NCBI RefSeq assembly: GCF_024206495.1
Contig: NZ_JAMBPQ010000005.1
Location: forward strand, 1-64,000
Direction of reading: 5' to 3'
DNA: 64,000 nt
From: Paraburkholderia sp. CNPSo 3272
GTDB lineage: Bacteria > Pseudomonadota > Gammaproteobacteria > Burkholderiales > Burkholderiaceae
Part shown: positions 17,391 through 26,508 of the stretch, piece after piece
Position numbering within the stretch: the first letter of the stretch is position 1
How the letters are laid out: the number at the start of each line of letters is the position of its first letter
Made by a program: the position numbers and the translations under genes
Notes under the pieces: generated by a model
What the model was told of the DNA's origin: nothing
Database searches by the model: none
Seen by the model: only the letters and a program-made list of their open reading frames with translations

Positions 17391-18116
17391 TCAATCTATC
17401 GCGGCATCAAGCTGACTCGCAAGCTCGTTGAGATCGTCCACCACGAAATCCCATGCCTGCTCCGCCTTCAGGTCGGTTTTCTGATCGGGACCGTGCTCGG
17501 TCGGCCGCACGACGAAAGCGGTCGAAAGGCCCAGCCGGCGCGCAGCGGCCAGGTCGCCGTTATGCGCCGCGACGAGGCACAGTTCGGCGGGCGTGAGACC
17601 CAGGATGTCCGCCGTCTCGGTGTACACCTGCGGCGATGGCTTGTAAGCGCGCACCACTTCGGCGCCGAGAATCGCATCCCATGGCAGACCGGCGCGCCTG
17701 GCCACATCCACCATGAGCCGGATATTGCCGTTCGACAAGGGGGCGATGATGAAGCGATGTTTCAGGCGATTCAGCGCCTCGACTGCGTCCGGCCACGGAT
17801 CGAGACGATGCCAGGCCAGGTTGAGTTCGTCGATCTCGGCGTTAGTCGCGCCGGCGATACCGCTGCGCGCCAGCACCTTCACGAGATTCTCGCGATGCAG
17901 CACGTCGAGGCGCGCGTAGGGCCGGCGTCCGCTGCGGATTTCCTCCATGGAAGGCGAATACTCGCGCCGCCAGGCGTCGGCGAACTCGAAGGCATCGAGG
18001 TTCGGCGCGTGGCGCTGCAGAAAAGCGGTGGCTTCCCTCGCGACGCCGCTTCTCCAGTCCACAACGGTGCCGAAGACGTCGAATACGAGGGCCTTGATTT
18101 CGGTGCGATTCGTCAT
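17391..18116 (-). CDS. Haloacid dehalogenase, type II (HAD superfamily)
   Basis: 241-residue HAD enzyme. The nucleophile is D13 in VFDVFGTVVDWR, the Ser/Asn of motif II are S128-N129 (PLSNGN), Lys159 lies in AYKPSPQVY, and motif IV is AHNGDL with D188. This set matches (S)-2-haloacid dehalogenases, which hydrolyse short 2-haloalkanoates to hydroxy acids, though many family members have other physiological substrates. The start at ATG 18116 puts motif I at the normal distance. No operon partner is evident. Confidence 0.85.
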   Translation of the reverse strand: MTNRTEIKALVFDVFGTVVDWRSGVAREATAFLQRHAPNLDAFEFADAWRREYSPSMEEIRSGRRPYARLDVLHRENLVKVLARSGIAGATNAEIDELNLAWHRLDPWPDAVEALNRLKHRFIIAPLSNGNIRLMVDVARRAGLPWDAILGAEVVRAYKPSPQVYTETADILGLTPAELCLVAAHNGDLAAARRLGLSTAFVVRPTEHGPDQKTDLKAEQAWDFVVDDLNELASQLDAAID

Positions 18117-18247
18117 AGGGGCCAGAATCTGTAGTGATCGGAGCACGGCATGGTGAACCGCCTCGGCCAATCGGCAAAGCGGCGCAATACGCATTGAAGC
18201 ACTCAAACCGGAATCGCGCTGATTGCTGCCCTACTACTCTGCGTGCT

Positions 18248-19960
18248 TCAGGCCGCTTCGGCCTCCAGCTCGCGCCCCGGAATCGCAGCGAGCAGCGCAC
18301 GCGTATAAGGGTGGCGCGGTGCGCGCCAGATGTCCTGATGGTCGCCGCTCTCGACGATCTTGCCCTGTCGCATGACGTGCACATGGTCGGCGATGTAGCG
18401 CACGACCGAAAGATCGTGCGAGATGAAGAGCATGGAAAGCCCCAGCTCGCACTTGAGTTCGACGAGCAGATTGAGGATCTGCGCCTGGATCGAGACGTCG
18501 AGCGCGGATACCGGCTCATCGCAGATCAGCAATGCGGGTTCGAGCACGAGCGCGCGCGCAATACCGATGCGCTGACGCTGGCCGCCCGAGAATTCGTGTG
18601 GAAAACGCGCCAGCGCCGCCGCGGGAAGCCCCACTCGCTCGAGCGCCGAGCGCACACGTACACGGCGCGCCGCCGCGTCGCCAACCCCGTTCACGGCCAG
18701 CACGGTTTCGAGAATGTCACCCACGGTGCGGCGCGGGTTCAGCGACGCATAGGGGTCCTGAAAGACCATCTGCACCTTGCGCCGCAATGGCCGCAACGCG
18801 CGCTCGCGGAGCGGGACGAGTTCCGTGCCGTCAAGCGCGATCGAGCCGCCCGCAACCGGCACGAGGCGCATGATCGCACGCGAAAGCGTGGACTTGCCGC
18901 AGCCCGACTCGCCCACGAGCCCGACCGACTCGCCCCGGCCAATGTCGAGCGAGACGCCGTCGACGGCGAAAAGCGCCGGCGCGCCATGGCGCTGCGGGTA
19001 CGCCACACGCAGGTCGCGCACCGCGAGCAGCGGCGCAGCGTCCGTCGCCTGTAGGCTCGATGCCGTGCGCTCGGGCACCTTGCGCGGCACCACCACGAAG
19101 CCCGTCTCTTCGTCGGCGTGATCTGCCCGATCGGCCGTTGCCGTGTGGCGGATTTCCGGCAAGGTCCACGAGCGGTAGTGCAGATCATCGGCGAGATTGA
19201 GCGAAGCGCCGAGGAGCCCTCGCGTGTAGGCGTGGCGCGGGCGCGCAAAGAGATCCGCCGTCGGCGCTTCTTCGACCTTGCGCCCGGCCAGCATTACCGC
19301 CACGCGGTCCGCATGATCGGCCACGACGCCCAGGTCGTGCGTGATCAGCAGGAGCGACATCGACAGCTCCCGGCGCAGCGCGTCGAGCAGTTCGAGAATG
19401 CGCGCCTGGATCGTGACGTCGAGTGCGGTCGTGGGTTCGTCTGCGATCAGCAGACGCGGGCGGCACGCCACGGCCATCGCGATCATCACGCGCTGTCGCT
19501 GGCCTCCCGACAGCTCGTGCGGATAGTCGTCGAAGCGGCGCTGCGGCTCGGGAATGCGCACGAGATCGAGCAATTCGACGGCGCGCGCGCGAGCGGCCCG
19601 GCGCGACAGCGCCTCGTGCTGGCGCAGCGTCTCCACGACCTGCGCGCCCACGCTGAGCACGGGATTCAGCGAGGTCATCGGCTCCTGAAAGATCATCGAG
19701 ATCTGTTTGCCGCGCAGTTCGCGCACCGCCCTGGTCGGCAAGCCCAGCAGTTCGCGCCCTTCGAAGCGCACGCTACCCGTGACGCGCCCGGGCTCGGGAA
19801 CGAGCTGCATGAGCGAAAGTGCCGTGGCGGATTTGCCGCTGCCCGACTCGCCCACCAGCGCGAGCGTCTCGCCAGCCGCGATGTCGAAGCTCACGCCGCG
19901 CACCGCTGCGTGCGCCCCGAAATTCACGCGCAGATCGCGCACTTCCAGCAGTTGGCTCAC
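18248..19960 (-). CDS. Peptide-type ABC transporter, fused double ATPase (DppD-DppF-like)
   Basis: 570 residues holding two complete ABC ATPases. First: Walker A 37-44 (GESGSGKS), signature LSGGQRQRV at 150, Walker B LLIADEP. Second: Walker A 350-357 (GESGCGKS), signature FSGGQRQRI, Walker B LLICDEP. Each is followed by the oligopeptide-type C-terminal region. Fusion of the two subunits is seen in GsiA-like systems. The start is GTG 19960, eight bases after the upstream permease stop, with AAAGG before it. Last gene of the binding-protein, permease, permease, ATPase operon (23582 to 18248). Confidence 0.93.
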   Translation of the reverse strand: MSQLLEVRDLRVNFGAHAAVRGVSFDIAAGETLALVGESGSGKSATALSLMQLVPEPGRVTGSVRFEGRELLGLPTRAVRELRGKQISMIFQEPMTSLNPVLSVGAQVVETLRQHEALSRRAARARAVELLDLVRIPEPQRRFDDYPHELSGGQRQRVMIAMAVACRPRLLIADEPTTALDVTIQARILELLDALRRELSMSLLLITHDLGVVADHADRVAVMLAGRKVEEAPTADLFARPRHAYTRGLLGASLNLADDLHYRSWTLPEIRHTATADRADHADEETGFVVVPRKVPERTASSLQATDAAPLLAVRDLRVAYPQRHGAPALFAVDGVSLDIGRGESVGLVGESGCGKSTLSRAIMRLVPVAGGSIALDGTELVPLRERALRPLRRKVQMVFQDPYASLNPRRTVGDILETVLAVNGVGDAAARRVRVRSALERVGLPAAALARFPHEFSGGQRQRIGIARALVLEPALLICDEPVSALDVSIQAQILNLLVELKCELGLSMLFISHDLSVVRYIADHVHVMRQGKIVESGDHQDIWRAPRHPYTRALLAAIPGRELEAEAA

Positions 19961-19969
19961 GTGACACCT

Positions 19970-20947
19970 TTACGGTCGTTGCCGCTGCCGCGGATTGAGG
20001 GCTTCGGTCAGGCCGTCGCCGAGCAGATTGAGGCCGAGCACCGCGAGGACGATGGCCGCGCCGGGAATCGCGGTGAGATACCACGCCGTGCGCAGCGAAT
20101 CGCGTCCGGCACCGATCATCGCCCCCCAGCTCATGACATTGGGGTCGCCCATGCCGAGGAACGACAGCGACGATTCGATCAGGATCGCGCTCGCCACCAT
20201 CACCGAAGCCGTGACGATCACGGGCGGCAGCGCGTTAGGCAGGATTTCGCCGAAGATGATGCGCGTGTTGCTGAATCCCTGGCTGCGCGCCGCGAGCACG
20301 AAATCCGAACGTCGCAGCGAGCGAAATTCCGCGCGCACGATCCGCGCGACCGTAGGCCACGATGCAATGCCAATGGCGAGCGCGATCACGACCACGTTGG
20401 GCCGCCCGATGGCCACGAGCACGATCACCAGCAAAAACGACGGCACGGTCTGGAACAGCTCGGTGAGACGCACCAGCGCGTCGTCGACCAGGCCTCCGAA
20501 ATAGCCGCCGATGGCGCCCACGAGCGTACCGATCACGAGTCCGATGCCTGCCGAGGCCGCGCCGATCAGCAGCGAGACGCGCGCGCCATGCGCGATGCCG
20601 GCCGCTACGTCGCGCCCGAGCGAATCGGTGCCGAGCCAGAATTGCGGGTCGCTGCCCGGCCATTCGAACGGACCGCCCACCATGTCGAGCGGGTCGCCCG
20701 GATAGAGCCGCGGCGCGAGCACGGCGAGCACGACGAATGCCGCGAGCAGCACAAGGCCGGCGCAGGCCGAAGGATTGCGCAACAGCGCGCGCCAGAAAGC
20801 GTGCCCGGCGCGGCGCGTGGTTGCGCTTTCGCAATCGGCGCCGCGGCGGCCAAGCAGCGCGAACGCCAACTGACGCCGCCACGGCGAACCCTGGCTCTCG
20901 GCTGCGCGTCGTGCGTCTACCGGCAGCTCCGGCGATTCGAAACTCAT
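19970..20947 (-). CDS. Peptide-type ABC transporter permease (DppC-like)
   Basis: 325 residues, about six membrane helices, with the extended N-terminal region of DppC-type subunits. The EAA-type coupling segment is visible around LRRSDFVLAARSQGFSNTRII. GGAGG eight bases before ATG 20947 fixes the start. It pairs with the DppB-like permease upstream. Operon context with luciferase-like and SfnB/DszC-like oxidoreductases suggests a sulfur-containing peptide or organosulfur substrate rather than general peptides. Confidence 0.92.
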   Translation of the reverse strand: MSFESPELPVDARRAAESQGSPWRRQLAFALLGRRGADCESATTRRAGHAFWRALLRNPSACAGLVLLAAFVVLAVLAPRLYPGDPLDMVGGPFEWPGSDPQFWLGTDSLGRDVAAGIAHGARVSLLIGAASAGIGLVIGTLVGAIGGYFGGLVDDALVRLTELFQTVPSFLLVIVLVAIGRPNVVVIALAIGIASWPTVARIVRAEFRSLRRSDFVLAARSQGFSNTRIIFGEILPNALPPVIVTASVMVASAILIESSLSFLGMGDPNVMSWGAMIGAGRDSLRTAWYLTAIPGAAIVLAVLGLNLLGDGLTEALNPRQRQRP

Positions 20948-20960
20948 TGAGGTTCCTCCG

Positions 20961-21941
20961 TTAACCAACGCGCGGATCGAGCCACGCCTGCAGCAGATCG
21001 ACCACGACGTTCGCCACGATGACGAGCAGCGACGACAGCAGCAGCACGCCTAGCAGCACGCTGAAGTCGCGCGCCAGCACCGCGTCTAGTGCCAGGCGGC
21101 CCAGTCCTGGCCAGCTGAACACGGTCTCGGTCACCGCCGCGCCGCCAAGCAGCGTGCCGAAATGCAGCCCCACGAGCGTGGTGAGCGGCATCAGCGCGTT
21201 ACGCAGCACGTGCCGCACCGTCACGCGCCACGGATGCAGACCTTTCGCGTGCGCCGTGCGCACGAAGTCCTGGCGCTGCACCTCGATCATCGCGGCACGC
21301 GTAATGCGCGCGTAGATCGCGACGAAGAAGGTGGCGAGCGTCGCCGCGGGCAGCAACACGTGCCTCGCGACATCGGCGACGTAGGCGAAGCCGTGCAGGT
21401 CCGCCCCGATCGTGATGTTGCCGCCGCTCGGCAGCCACCCTAGCCGGACCGCGAACAGAATGATGGCGAGCAGGCCGATCCAGAATCCAGGCGTCGAATA
21501 GAACAGCAGCGCGAACACCGACAGCACGCGGTCGGGCCACTTGCCGGCCCAGTGCGCCATCACGGCGCCGAGCGCCACGCCGACGACGAGCGCGAGCGAA
21601 AGCGCCGCGCCCATCAGCAGCAAAGTGTTGGGCAAGCGCGAAAGAATCAGCTGCATCACGGGCATGTCGTAACGCGGCGAGTAGCCGAGGCTGAAATGCG
21701 CGAGATGCTTCAGGTACGTCCCGAGCTGCACGAGCAAGGGCTGGTCGAGCCCGAACTTCGCGCGCAGCATCGTCATCGTTTCCGTCGTCGCGGAGCCGGC
21801 TTCGCCGGCGATCACGTCGGCGGCGTCGCCCGGCATCAGCTTGAGCAGGAAGAAGTTGAGGATCACGATGCCCAGCACCGTGGGCAGCGCCTGCCAGGCC
21901 GTGCGGCGCAGGATCGTTCGCCAGCGGTCGCTTTGGCTCAT
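20961..21941 (-). CDS. Peptide-type ABC transporter permease (DppB-like)
   Basis: 326 residues, six predicted membrane helices. The N-terminus (ILNFFLLKLMPGDAADVIAG) and the motif FVRTAHAKGLHPWRV match the DppB/GsiC permease family. GGAG eight bases before ATG 21941 supports the start. Second gene of the operon, 42 bases after the binding-protein gene. Confidence 0.92.
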   Translation of the reverse strand: MSQSDRWRTILRRTAWQALPTVLGIVILNFFLLKLMPGDAADVIAGEAGSATTETMTMLRAKFGLDQPLLVQLGTYLKHLAHFSLGYSPRYDMPVMQLILSRLPNTLLLMGAALSLALVVGVALGAVMAHWAGKWPDRVLSVFALLFYSTPGFWIGLLAIILFAVRLGWLPSGGNITIGADLHGFAYVADVARHVLLPAATLATFFVAIYARITRAAMIEVQRQDFVRTAHAKGLHPWRVTVRHVLRNALMPLTTLVGLHFGTLLGGAAVTETVFSWPGLGRLALDAVLARDFSVLLGVLLLSSLLVIVANVVVDLLQAWLDPRVG

Positions 21942-21983
21942 CGTTGGGCTCCGTCAAGGGTGCGATGCGCGTTTGGCACGTGC

Positions 21984-23582
21984 TCAGGCACTTAGCCACA
22001 CATCGGCGAAGTTGCCTTCCAGGCCCTGCGCGCTCACCGTGTGATCGTGCACGCGCCGGTTGGCGAGCGTGACCATGCGCGGCGCGACGAGGTTGAGAAT
22101 CGGCAGATCGCGGTAAACGGTTTGCTGGAACTGCTTGTAAAGGCTCACGCGGCGGCTTTCGTCGATTTCGACCGACGCCGCTTCGAGCAGACGGTCCGCT
22201 TCCGCGCTGCTGTAATGCGGCGCATTCGAGAACGGCACGCCGGGGCGGATATTCTTCGACCAATAAAGGCGCTGCACGCCCACGGCCGGATCGAACAGCG
22301 TGTTGACGCCGATGCTCGTGAAATCGAACTGGCGGTCGGCGTAGACACGCTTGAGGAACGACGGCAGATCCTGCGAGCGCACCGTGACGTCGATACCCAC
22401 GCGCGCGAGCGCCGATTTCACGTAGCCGGCCTGGCGCTGATACATGTCGCCATACGGCAGGTAATCGTGCGTCAGCCTGAAGCGCACGCCATCCGCGCCG
22501 CGTGGCTTGCCCGCCGCATCGAGCAGCGCCTCGGCCGCGTGCGGGTCGAACGCATAGGGCGTGATCTGCGCATCGTGATATGGCGAAGCAGGCGTGATCG
22601 GCGTGGGCGAGACGTCCGCATAACCGTAGGCCACGGTTTTTTGCACGACCTGCGGATTGATCGCGTGCGCGATGGCCTGGCGCACGCGCGAATCCTTTAG
22701 CACCGGATGATCGAGATTGAAATCGATCTCGGCCAAAGGCTCGAGGAAGCGGTAGCCGCGCGTTTCGGTCACGAGCTGCGGCAGTTGCGTGAGGCGCGGC
22801 AAGTCGGTGAGCGGCACGGGGTTCTCGCCGCCCAGATCGAGCGCGCCGGTTTCGAACGCCGCCGAGCGTGCGGCCGGATCGGGAATGACTTTGTAGACGA
22901 GCGCATCGATATACGGCTTGCCCGCATCCCAGTAGTCGGGATTGCGCTCGTAGACAATGCTCGCGCCACGCGTCCACGACTTGAAGCGGAACGGCCCGGT
23001 GCCAACGGGCGCGTTGTTGTGCGGGTTCGTGAGCGGGTCGGCCGTGGCGTAAAGGTGCTTCGGCACGATCGGCGACTCGCCCGCCGAAAGCGCCTTGAGC
23101 AGAAATGGCGCGGGCTTCGACAATTCGATGATGGCCGTGCTGGCGTCGGGCGTCTGCACCCTCGTCACGTTCGCAAAGGTACTGCGTCCGCGCGGGTGGA
23201 TCGCTCTGAGTAAATCGACCGAAAACGCCACGTCCGCGGAAGTGAACGGCTGGCCGTCGTGCCAGCGCACGTTCTGTCGCAGCTTGAACGTGTAGCGCAG
23301 ACCGTCTGGGCTCACGCTCCAGGCGGTCGCCAGCTGCGGTTGCGGGCGCAGGTCGAAATCATAAGCAAGGAGTCCTTCCAGCACCTTCGAGCTTGCGGCG
23401 AGCGCCGGTCCCGTGGTCTGGAAGATCGACACCAGCACGGGCGGCTCGGGATTGATCAGCACGTTCAACGTGCCACCGCGTTGGCGCGCGATGGCGCCCT
23501 GGGCGCGGGCAAGCACGGGCAACCCCGCGGCGGCGGCCGCGCCGCTTGCAATGAGAAATTCACGACGGGTCAAACGTGACAT
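21984..23582 (-). CDS. Peptide-type ABC substrate-binding protein (family 5)
   Basis: 532 residues. The N-terminus MSRLTRREFLIASGAAAAA carries a twin-arginine-like signal, so export of a folded protein via Tat is possible. Family-5 binding-protein features follow (GGTLNVLINPEPPVL, PHNNAPVGTGPFRFKSW). First gene of the transporter operon and the initial receptor for its substrate. It is clearly paralogous to the orphan binding protein at 29160-30755, with the same domain order and long identical stretches. Confidence 0.93.
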   Translation of the reverse strand: MSRLTRREFLIASGAAAAAGLPVLARAQGAIARQRGGTLNVLINPEPPVLVSIFQTTGPALAASSKVLEGLLAYDFDLRPQPQLATAWSVSPDGLRYTFKLRQNVRWHDGQPFTSADVAFSVDLLRAIHPRGRSTFANVTRVQTPDASTAIIELSKPAPFLLKALSAGESPIVPKHLYATADPLTNPHNNAPVGTGPFRFKSWTRGASIVYERNPDYWDAGKPYIDALVYKVIPDPAARSAAFETGALDLGGENPVPLTDLPRLTQLPQLVTETRGYRFLEPLAEIDFNLDHPVLKDSRVRQAIAHAINPQVVQKTVAYGYADVSPTPITPASPYHDAQITPYAFDPHAAEALLDAAGKPRGADGVRFRLTHDYLPYGDMYQRQAGYVKSALARVGIDVTVRSQDLPSFLKRVYADRQFDFTSIGVNTLFDPAVGVQRLYWSKNIRPGVPFSNAPHYSSAEADRLLEAASVEIDESRRVSLYKQFQQTVYRDLPILNLVAPRMVTLANRRVHDHTVSAQGLEGNFADVWLSA

Positions 23583-23790
23583 GCTGATGCGTTCCGATAT
23601 CAATGCGGCTAAGCGAGGCTAAACGTTGCGCTCTGCGCGAGCCGGTAAATTCGCGCCGTGGCGACAGTCCTGCAATCGTAGCAATGGCTTCTTCGCGTGC
23701 TAACCAAGCGATGCTGCTATCCATATGACGCGCCGCGCCGAACTGCAAACGCAGCAGCACGACAACTCAATTGGAAAGCAGAAAAGCTTC

Positions 23791-23804
23791 TTTGTTATTC
23801 GCGT
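23791..23804. promoter_or_regulatory. TTTGTTATTCGCGT element upstream of SfnG-like gene
   Basis: A 14-base word matching 27864-27877 at 13 of 14 positions, each in an AT-rich divergent control region of the putative sulfur genes. It lies 71 bases before the favoured start of the SfnG-like gene. It may be a binding site for a sulfur-starvation regulator of the CysB/Cbl type; this is inference. Confidence 0.35.
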
Positions 23805-23874
23805 GCGGCGCGTGTTTAATCAAAGGATCGACCAATCGACTAGCACGGCGCCGGCGCCGCAACGAACCTCCAGG

Positions 23875-25083
23875 GTGTCTGTCTTGAGCGAAATTCCCGT
23901 GGCCGAGCCGCGCACTTCCTCCGTGGCGTCGACGCCCTTCGTGCCTGTAGCCTCCCCCGCCGCCTTCTCCGATAGTCCCGTGGCGCGTGCATTCGCGCAG
24001 CCGCTCATGCTGGGGCTGTTCCTGCCGATCCAGGCTGGCGGCTGGAGCGCATCGACGCTGCCGCGCGGTACGGACTGGTCGTTCGACTACAACGCCGCGC
24101 TCGTGCAGAAGTGCGAAGCGCTCGGATTCGATCTCGTTTTCGCCCTGTCGCAATGGCTGCCGAAAGGCGGCTATGGCGGCGTGTTCGACGGCCATGCGCT
24201 CGACTCGTTCATGACGCTGGCGGCGCTGACCGCGCGCACCGAACGCATCATCCTGGCCGCCACGACCCATGTGCTCTACGGGCCGTGGCACCCGCTGCAT
24301 TTCGCGAAGTTCACGGCTACACTCGACCACATCTCGCGCGGACGCTGGGGCGTCAACGTGGTGACGGGGCACCGCGCCGTCGAACACGAAATGTTTGGCT
24401 GGAACCGCATCGAGCACGACCGGCGCTATGAGATGGCGGCCGAATTTCTCGACGCCGTGCAGCAGTTGTGGGCGCAACCGGACAACTTCAGTTTCGAGCC
24501 GGAACTTTCGGACTGGCGCCTGCAAGGCGCGTACGTTACGCCCAAGCCGCGGTACGGACGCCCGCTGCTCATCAACGCGACCGGCTCCGACGCAGGGATA
24601 GACTTCGCCGCGCGCTACTCCGACGTAGTGTTCATCACGAGCCCGGCAGGACCGCGGATCGATCGCGCGCTGGAAGCGCTGCCCGCGCACACCGCGCGTG
24701 TGAAGGCCGCGGCGCGCGCCTATGGGCGCGAGGTGCGCACGCTGATCAATCCGATGGTGATCTGCCGCGAGACTTCCGCCGAGGCGCGCGCCTATCACGA
24801 CGCCATCGTCGCACACGCAGATGAAGGAAGCTTTCACCGCTTCGACAGCGACGCGCATGCCTGGCGCGGCGGTCTCGAAGACCGCGCGAAGGCCGCCTCA
24901 CGCGCCGTGGGCGGCAACATCGCGATCGTGGGCTCGCCTGAAGAGGTGGCCGACAAGATCATCGAGCTTCACGCGGCAGGCGTCGACGGCGTGCAACTGA
25001 GCTTTTACGATTTTCAGCCCGATCTCGACTTTTTTGGCGAGCGCGTCCTGCCTTTGCTGCACGAGGCCGGCCTGCGCCGCTAA
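23875..25083 (+). CDS. Luciferase-like FMN-dependent monooxygenase (SfnG-like)
   Basis: About 402 residues from GTG 23875. An ATG at 23725 or TTG at 23884 are also possible, but residues before about 95 of the long form are low-complexity and overlap the promoter-like element at 23791. The core is a bacterial luciferase TIM barrel: TDWSFDYNAALVQKCEALGFD, GPWHPLHFAKFTATLDHISRGR and WGVNVVTGHRAVEHEMFGW. These resemble dimethylsulfone monooxygenase SfnG. Such enzymes use reduced FMN and oxygen to cleave C-S bonds; no flavin reductase lies nearby. Divergent from the ABC operon. Confidence 0.75.
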   Translation: MSVLSEIPVAEPRTSSVASTPFVPVASPAAFSDSPVARAFAQPLMLGLFLPIQAGGWSASTLPRGTDWSFDYNAALVQKCEALGFDLVFALSQWLPKGGYGGVFDGHALDSFMTLAALTARTERIILAATTHVLYGPWHPLHFAKFTATLDHISRGRWGVNVVTGHRAVEHEMFGWNRIEHDRRYEMAAEFLDAVQQLWAQPDNFSFEPELSDWRLQGAYVTPKPRYGRPLLINATGSDAGIDFAARYSDVVFITSPAGPRIDRALEALPAHTARVKAAARAYGREVRTLINPMVICRETSAEARAYHDAIVAHADEGSFHRFDSDAHAWRGGLEDRAKAASRAVGGNIAIVGSPEEVADKIIELHAAGVDGVQLSFYDFQPDLDFFGERVLPLLHEAGLRR

Positions 25084-25091
25084 ATGCCATA

Positions 25092-25120
25092 CTCGCGGCG
25101 CCCGAAGCGCGCCGCGCGAG
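25092..25120. terminator. Possible terminator between convergent monooxygenase genes
   Basis: CTCGCGGCGC and GCGCCGCGCGAG can pair with a two-base bulge between the two convergent genes. There is no clear T-tract. Confidence 0.35.
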
Positions 25121-25127
25121 CCCCACG

Positions 25128-26480
25128 TCAGACGCGCTGAAGCTCCTCGCCAATCGCCGCCACGCCAACGGCAGGCCGCTCGAGCCCGAGATGCGAGCGC
25201 AAGGTATTGCCTTCGTATTCGGTTCGAAAGAGCCCACGCCGTTGCAGGATCGGCACTACGCCGTCAACGAACGCCTCCAGCCCGTCCGGCAGCGCGTCCG
25301 GCATGAGGTTGAAGCCGTCGGCGGCCTCGCCCTTGAACCAGTGCTCGATATCGTCTGCAATCTGCTCAGGTGTACCGACGATCACGCGATGCCCGCCGCC
25401 GCCTGCAAGCGCGCGGATCAACTCGCGCACCGTGTGGCCGCCTCGCCGCGCCTCGGCGATGGTGGCATGAAAGAACGTGTGATTGCCGTTGCCGCCGTTG
25501 GGTAGCGCGAGATTCTCCGGCAGGCGCGCGTCGAGGTCGAGCTGATCGGGCGATAGCCCCAGTGTGCCCGCGAGGCGCGTCAGACTGTAGCGCCACGGAA
25601 TCTGCTCGACGAGTTCGTCGCGCCGCCGCAGCGCCTCAGCCTCGGTCGCGCCAATAATGGTCGTGAGGCCGGCGAGCACCTGCACGGCCTGCGTGCGCCC
25701 GTACGCTGCAGCGCGCGCATTGAGGTCGCGCCGGTAAGCCACCGATTCCTCGAACGATTGCGAAGCGGAAAACACGGCCTCGGCGTGGCGCGCCGCGAGA
25801 TCGCGGCCATCCCCCGACCCACCGGCCTGCACGAGCACAGGATGACCTTGCGGCGTACGCGGAAGATTAAGCGGCCCCTGCACCCTGAAAAAGCGCCCTT
25901 CGTGCGCAACGGGCCTCACCTTCGTCACGTCGATGAAACGGCCGCTCGCCTTGTCGCCGATGAAGGCGTCGTCGTCCCAGCTGTCCCAGAGGGACTTGAC
26001 GAGTTCCGTGAACTCCACGGCCCGCGCATAGCGCTGTGCGTGATCAGGCACAGCGTCGTGGCCGAAATTGCGCGCCGACGGCAAATCGGCTGTCGTCACG
26101 ACGTTCCAGCCGGCACGGCCACGACTGACATGATCGAGCGTGGCGAAGCGGCGCGCGATGTTGTAGGGCTCGTTGTAGCTCGTCGAAGCCGTACCGATCA
26201 CGCCGATATGCGTGGTCGCCGCCGCAATGCTGGCCAGCAGCACCGTGGGCTCGAGCGCCGTGATCGGCCGGAAGTCGATCTGGTCGATGATCGCCGCATT
26301 GTCGGCGAGAAAGACCGCATCGAATTTCGCGCGTTCGGCGAGTTGCGCGATGCGCACGTAATGCGCCACGTCGACGAATGCGCGAGGATCGGCATCGACG
26401 AGACGCCACGCCGATGGCACGAAGCCCGAATGCAGGATATTGACGTTCAAATGCAGGCGGCGCGACGAAGCTCGGCTCAT
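25128..26480 (-). CDS. NtaA/SnaA/DszA-family flavin monooxygenase (DszA-like)
   Basis: 450 residues, close to the 453 of DszA. Family hallmarks are GRAGWNVVTTADLPSARNFG, the phosphate/flavin region PVLVQAGGSGDGRDLAARHAEAVF, and the C-terminal FRTEYEGNTLRSHLGL, which is near-identical in the whole family. These enzymes use FMNH2 from a separate reductase to oxidise sulfones, aminopolycarboxylates or similar molecules. It is 28 bases downstream of the DszC/SfnB-like gene, forming a two-gene operon. DszA itself opens the sulfone ring of dibenzothiophene sulfone; the substrate here is not readable. Confidence 0.85.
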   Translation of the reverse strand: MSRASSRRLHLNVNILHSGFVPSAWRLVDADPRAFVDVAHYVRIAQLAERAKFDAVFLADNAAIIDQIDFRPITALEPTVLLASIAAATTHIGVIGTASTSYNEPYNIARRFATLDHVSRGRAGWNVVTTADLPSARNFGHDAVPDHAQRYARAVEFTELVKSLWDSWDDDAFIGDKASGRFIDVTKVRPVAHEGRFFRVQGPLNLPRTPQGHPVLVQAGGSGDGRDLAARHAEAVFSASQSFEESVAYRRDLNARAAAYGRTQAVQVLAGLTTIIGATEAEALRRRDELVEQIPWRYSLTRLAGTLGLSPDQLDLDARLPENLALPNGGNGNHTFFHATIAEARRGGHTVRELIRALAGGGGHRVIVGTPEQIADDIEHWFKGEAADGFNLMPDALPDGLEAFVDGVVPILQRRGLFRTEYEGNTLRSHLGLERPAVGVAAIGEELQRV

Positions 26481-26508
26481 CTTTTGGACACTCCCTGGAT
26501 CATCGGTT

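Noticed and set aside
19118..20950. 610-codon plus-strand frame over the ABC genes
   Set aside because: Antisense to conserved Walker and permease motifs; no recognisable domain.
18248..21941. Calling the peptide-type transporter a glutathione importer (Gsi)
   Set aside because: The fused ATPase fits Gsi-like systems but no gamma-glutamyl hydrolase is present and ligand specificity cannot be read.
21199..22977. 592-codon minus-strand frame overlapping the DppB-like and receptor genes
   Set aside because: Out-of-frame shadow rich in Arg and Ala, bridging two real genes.
23725..23874. N-terminal extension of the SfnG-like protein from ATG 23725
   Set aside because: The extra 50 residues are unlike luciferase-family starts and would place the AT-rich regulatory element inside the gene; GTG 23875 preferred, not proven.
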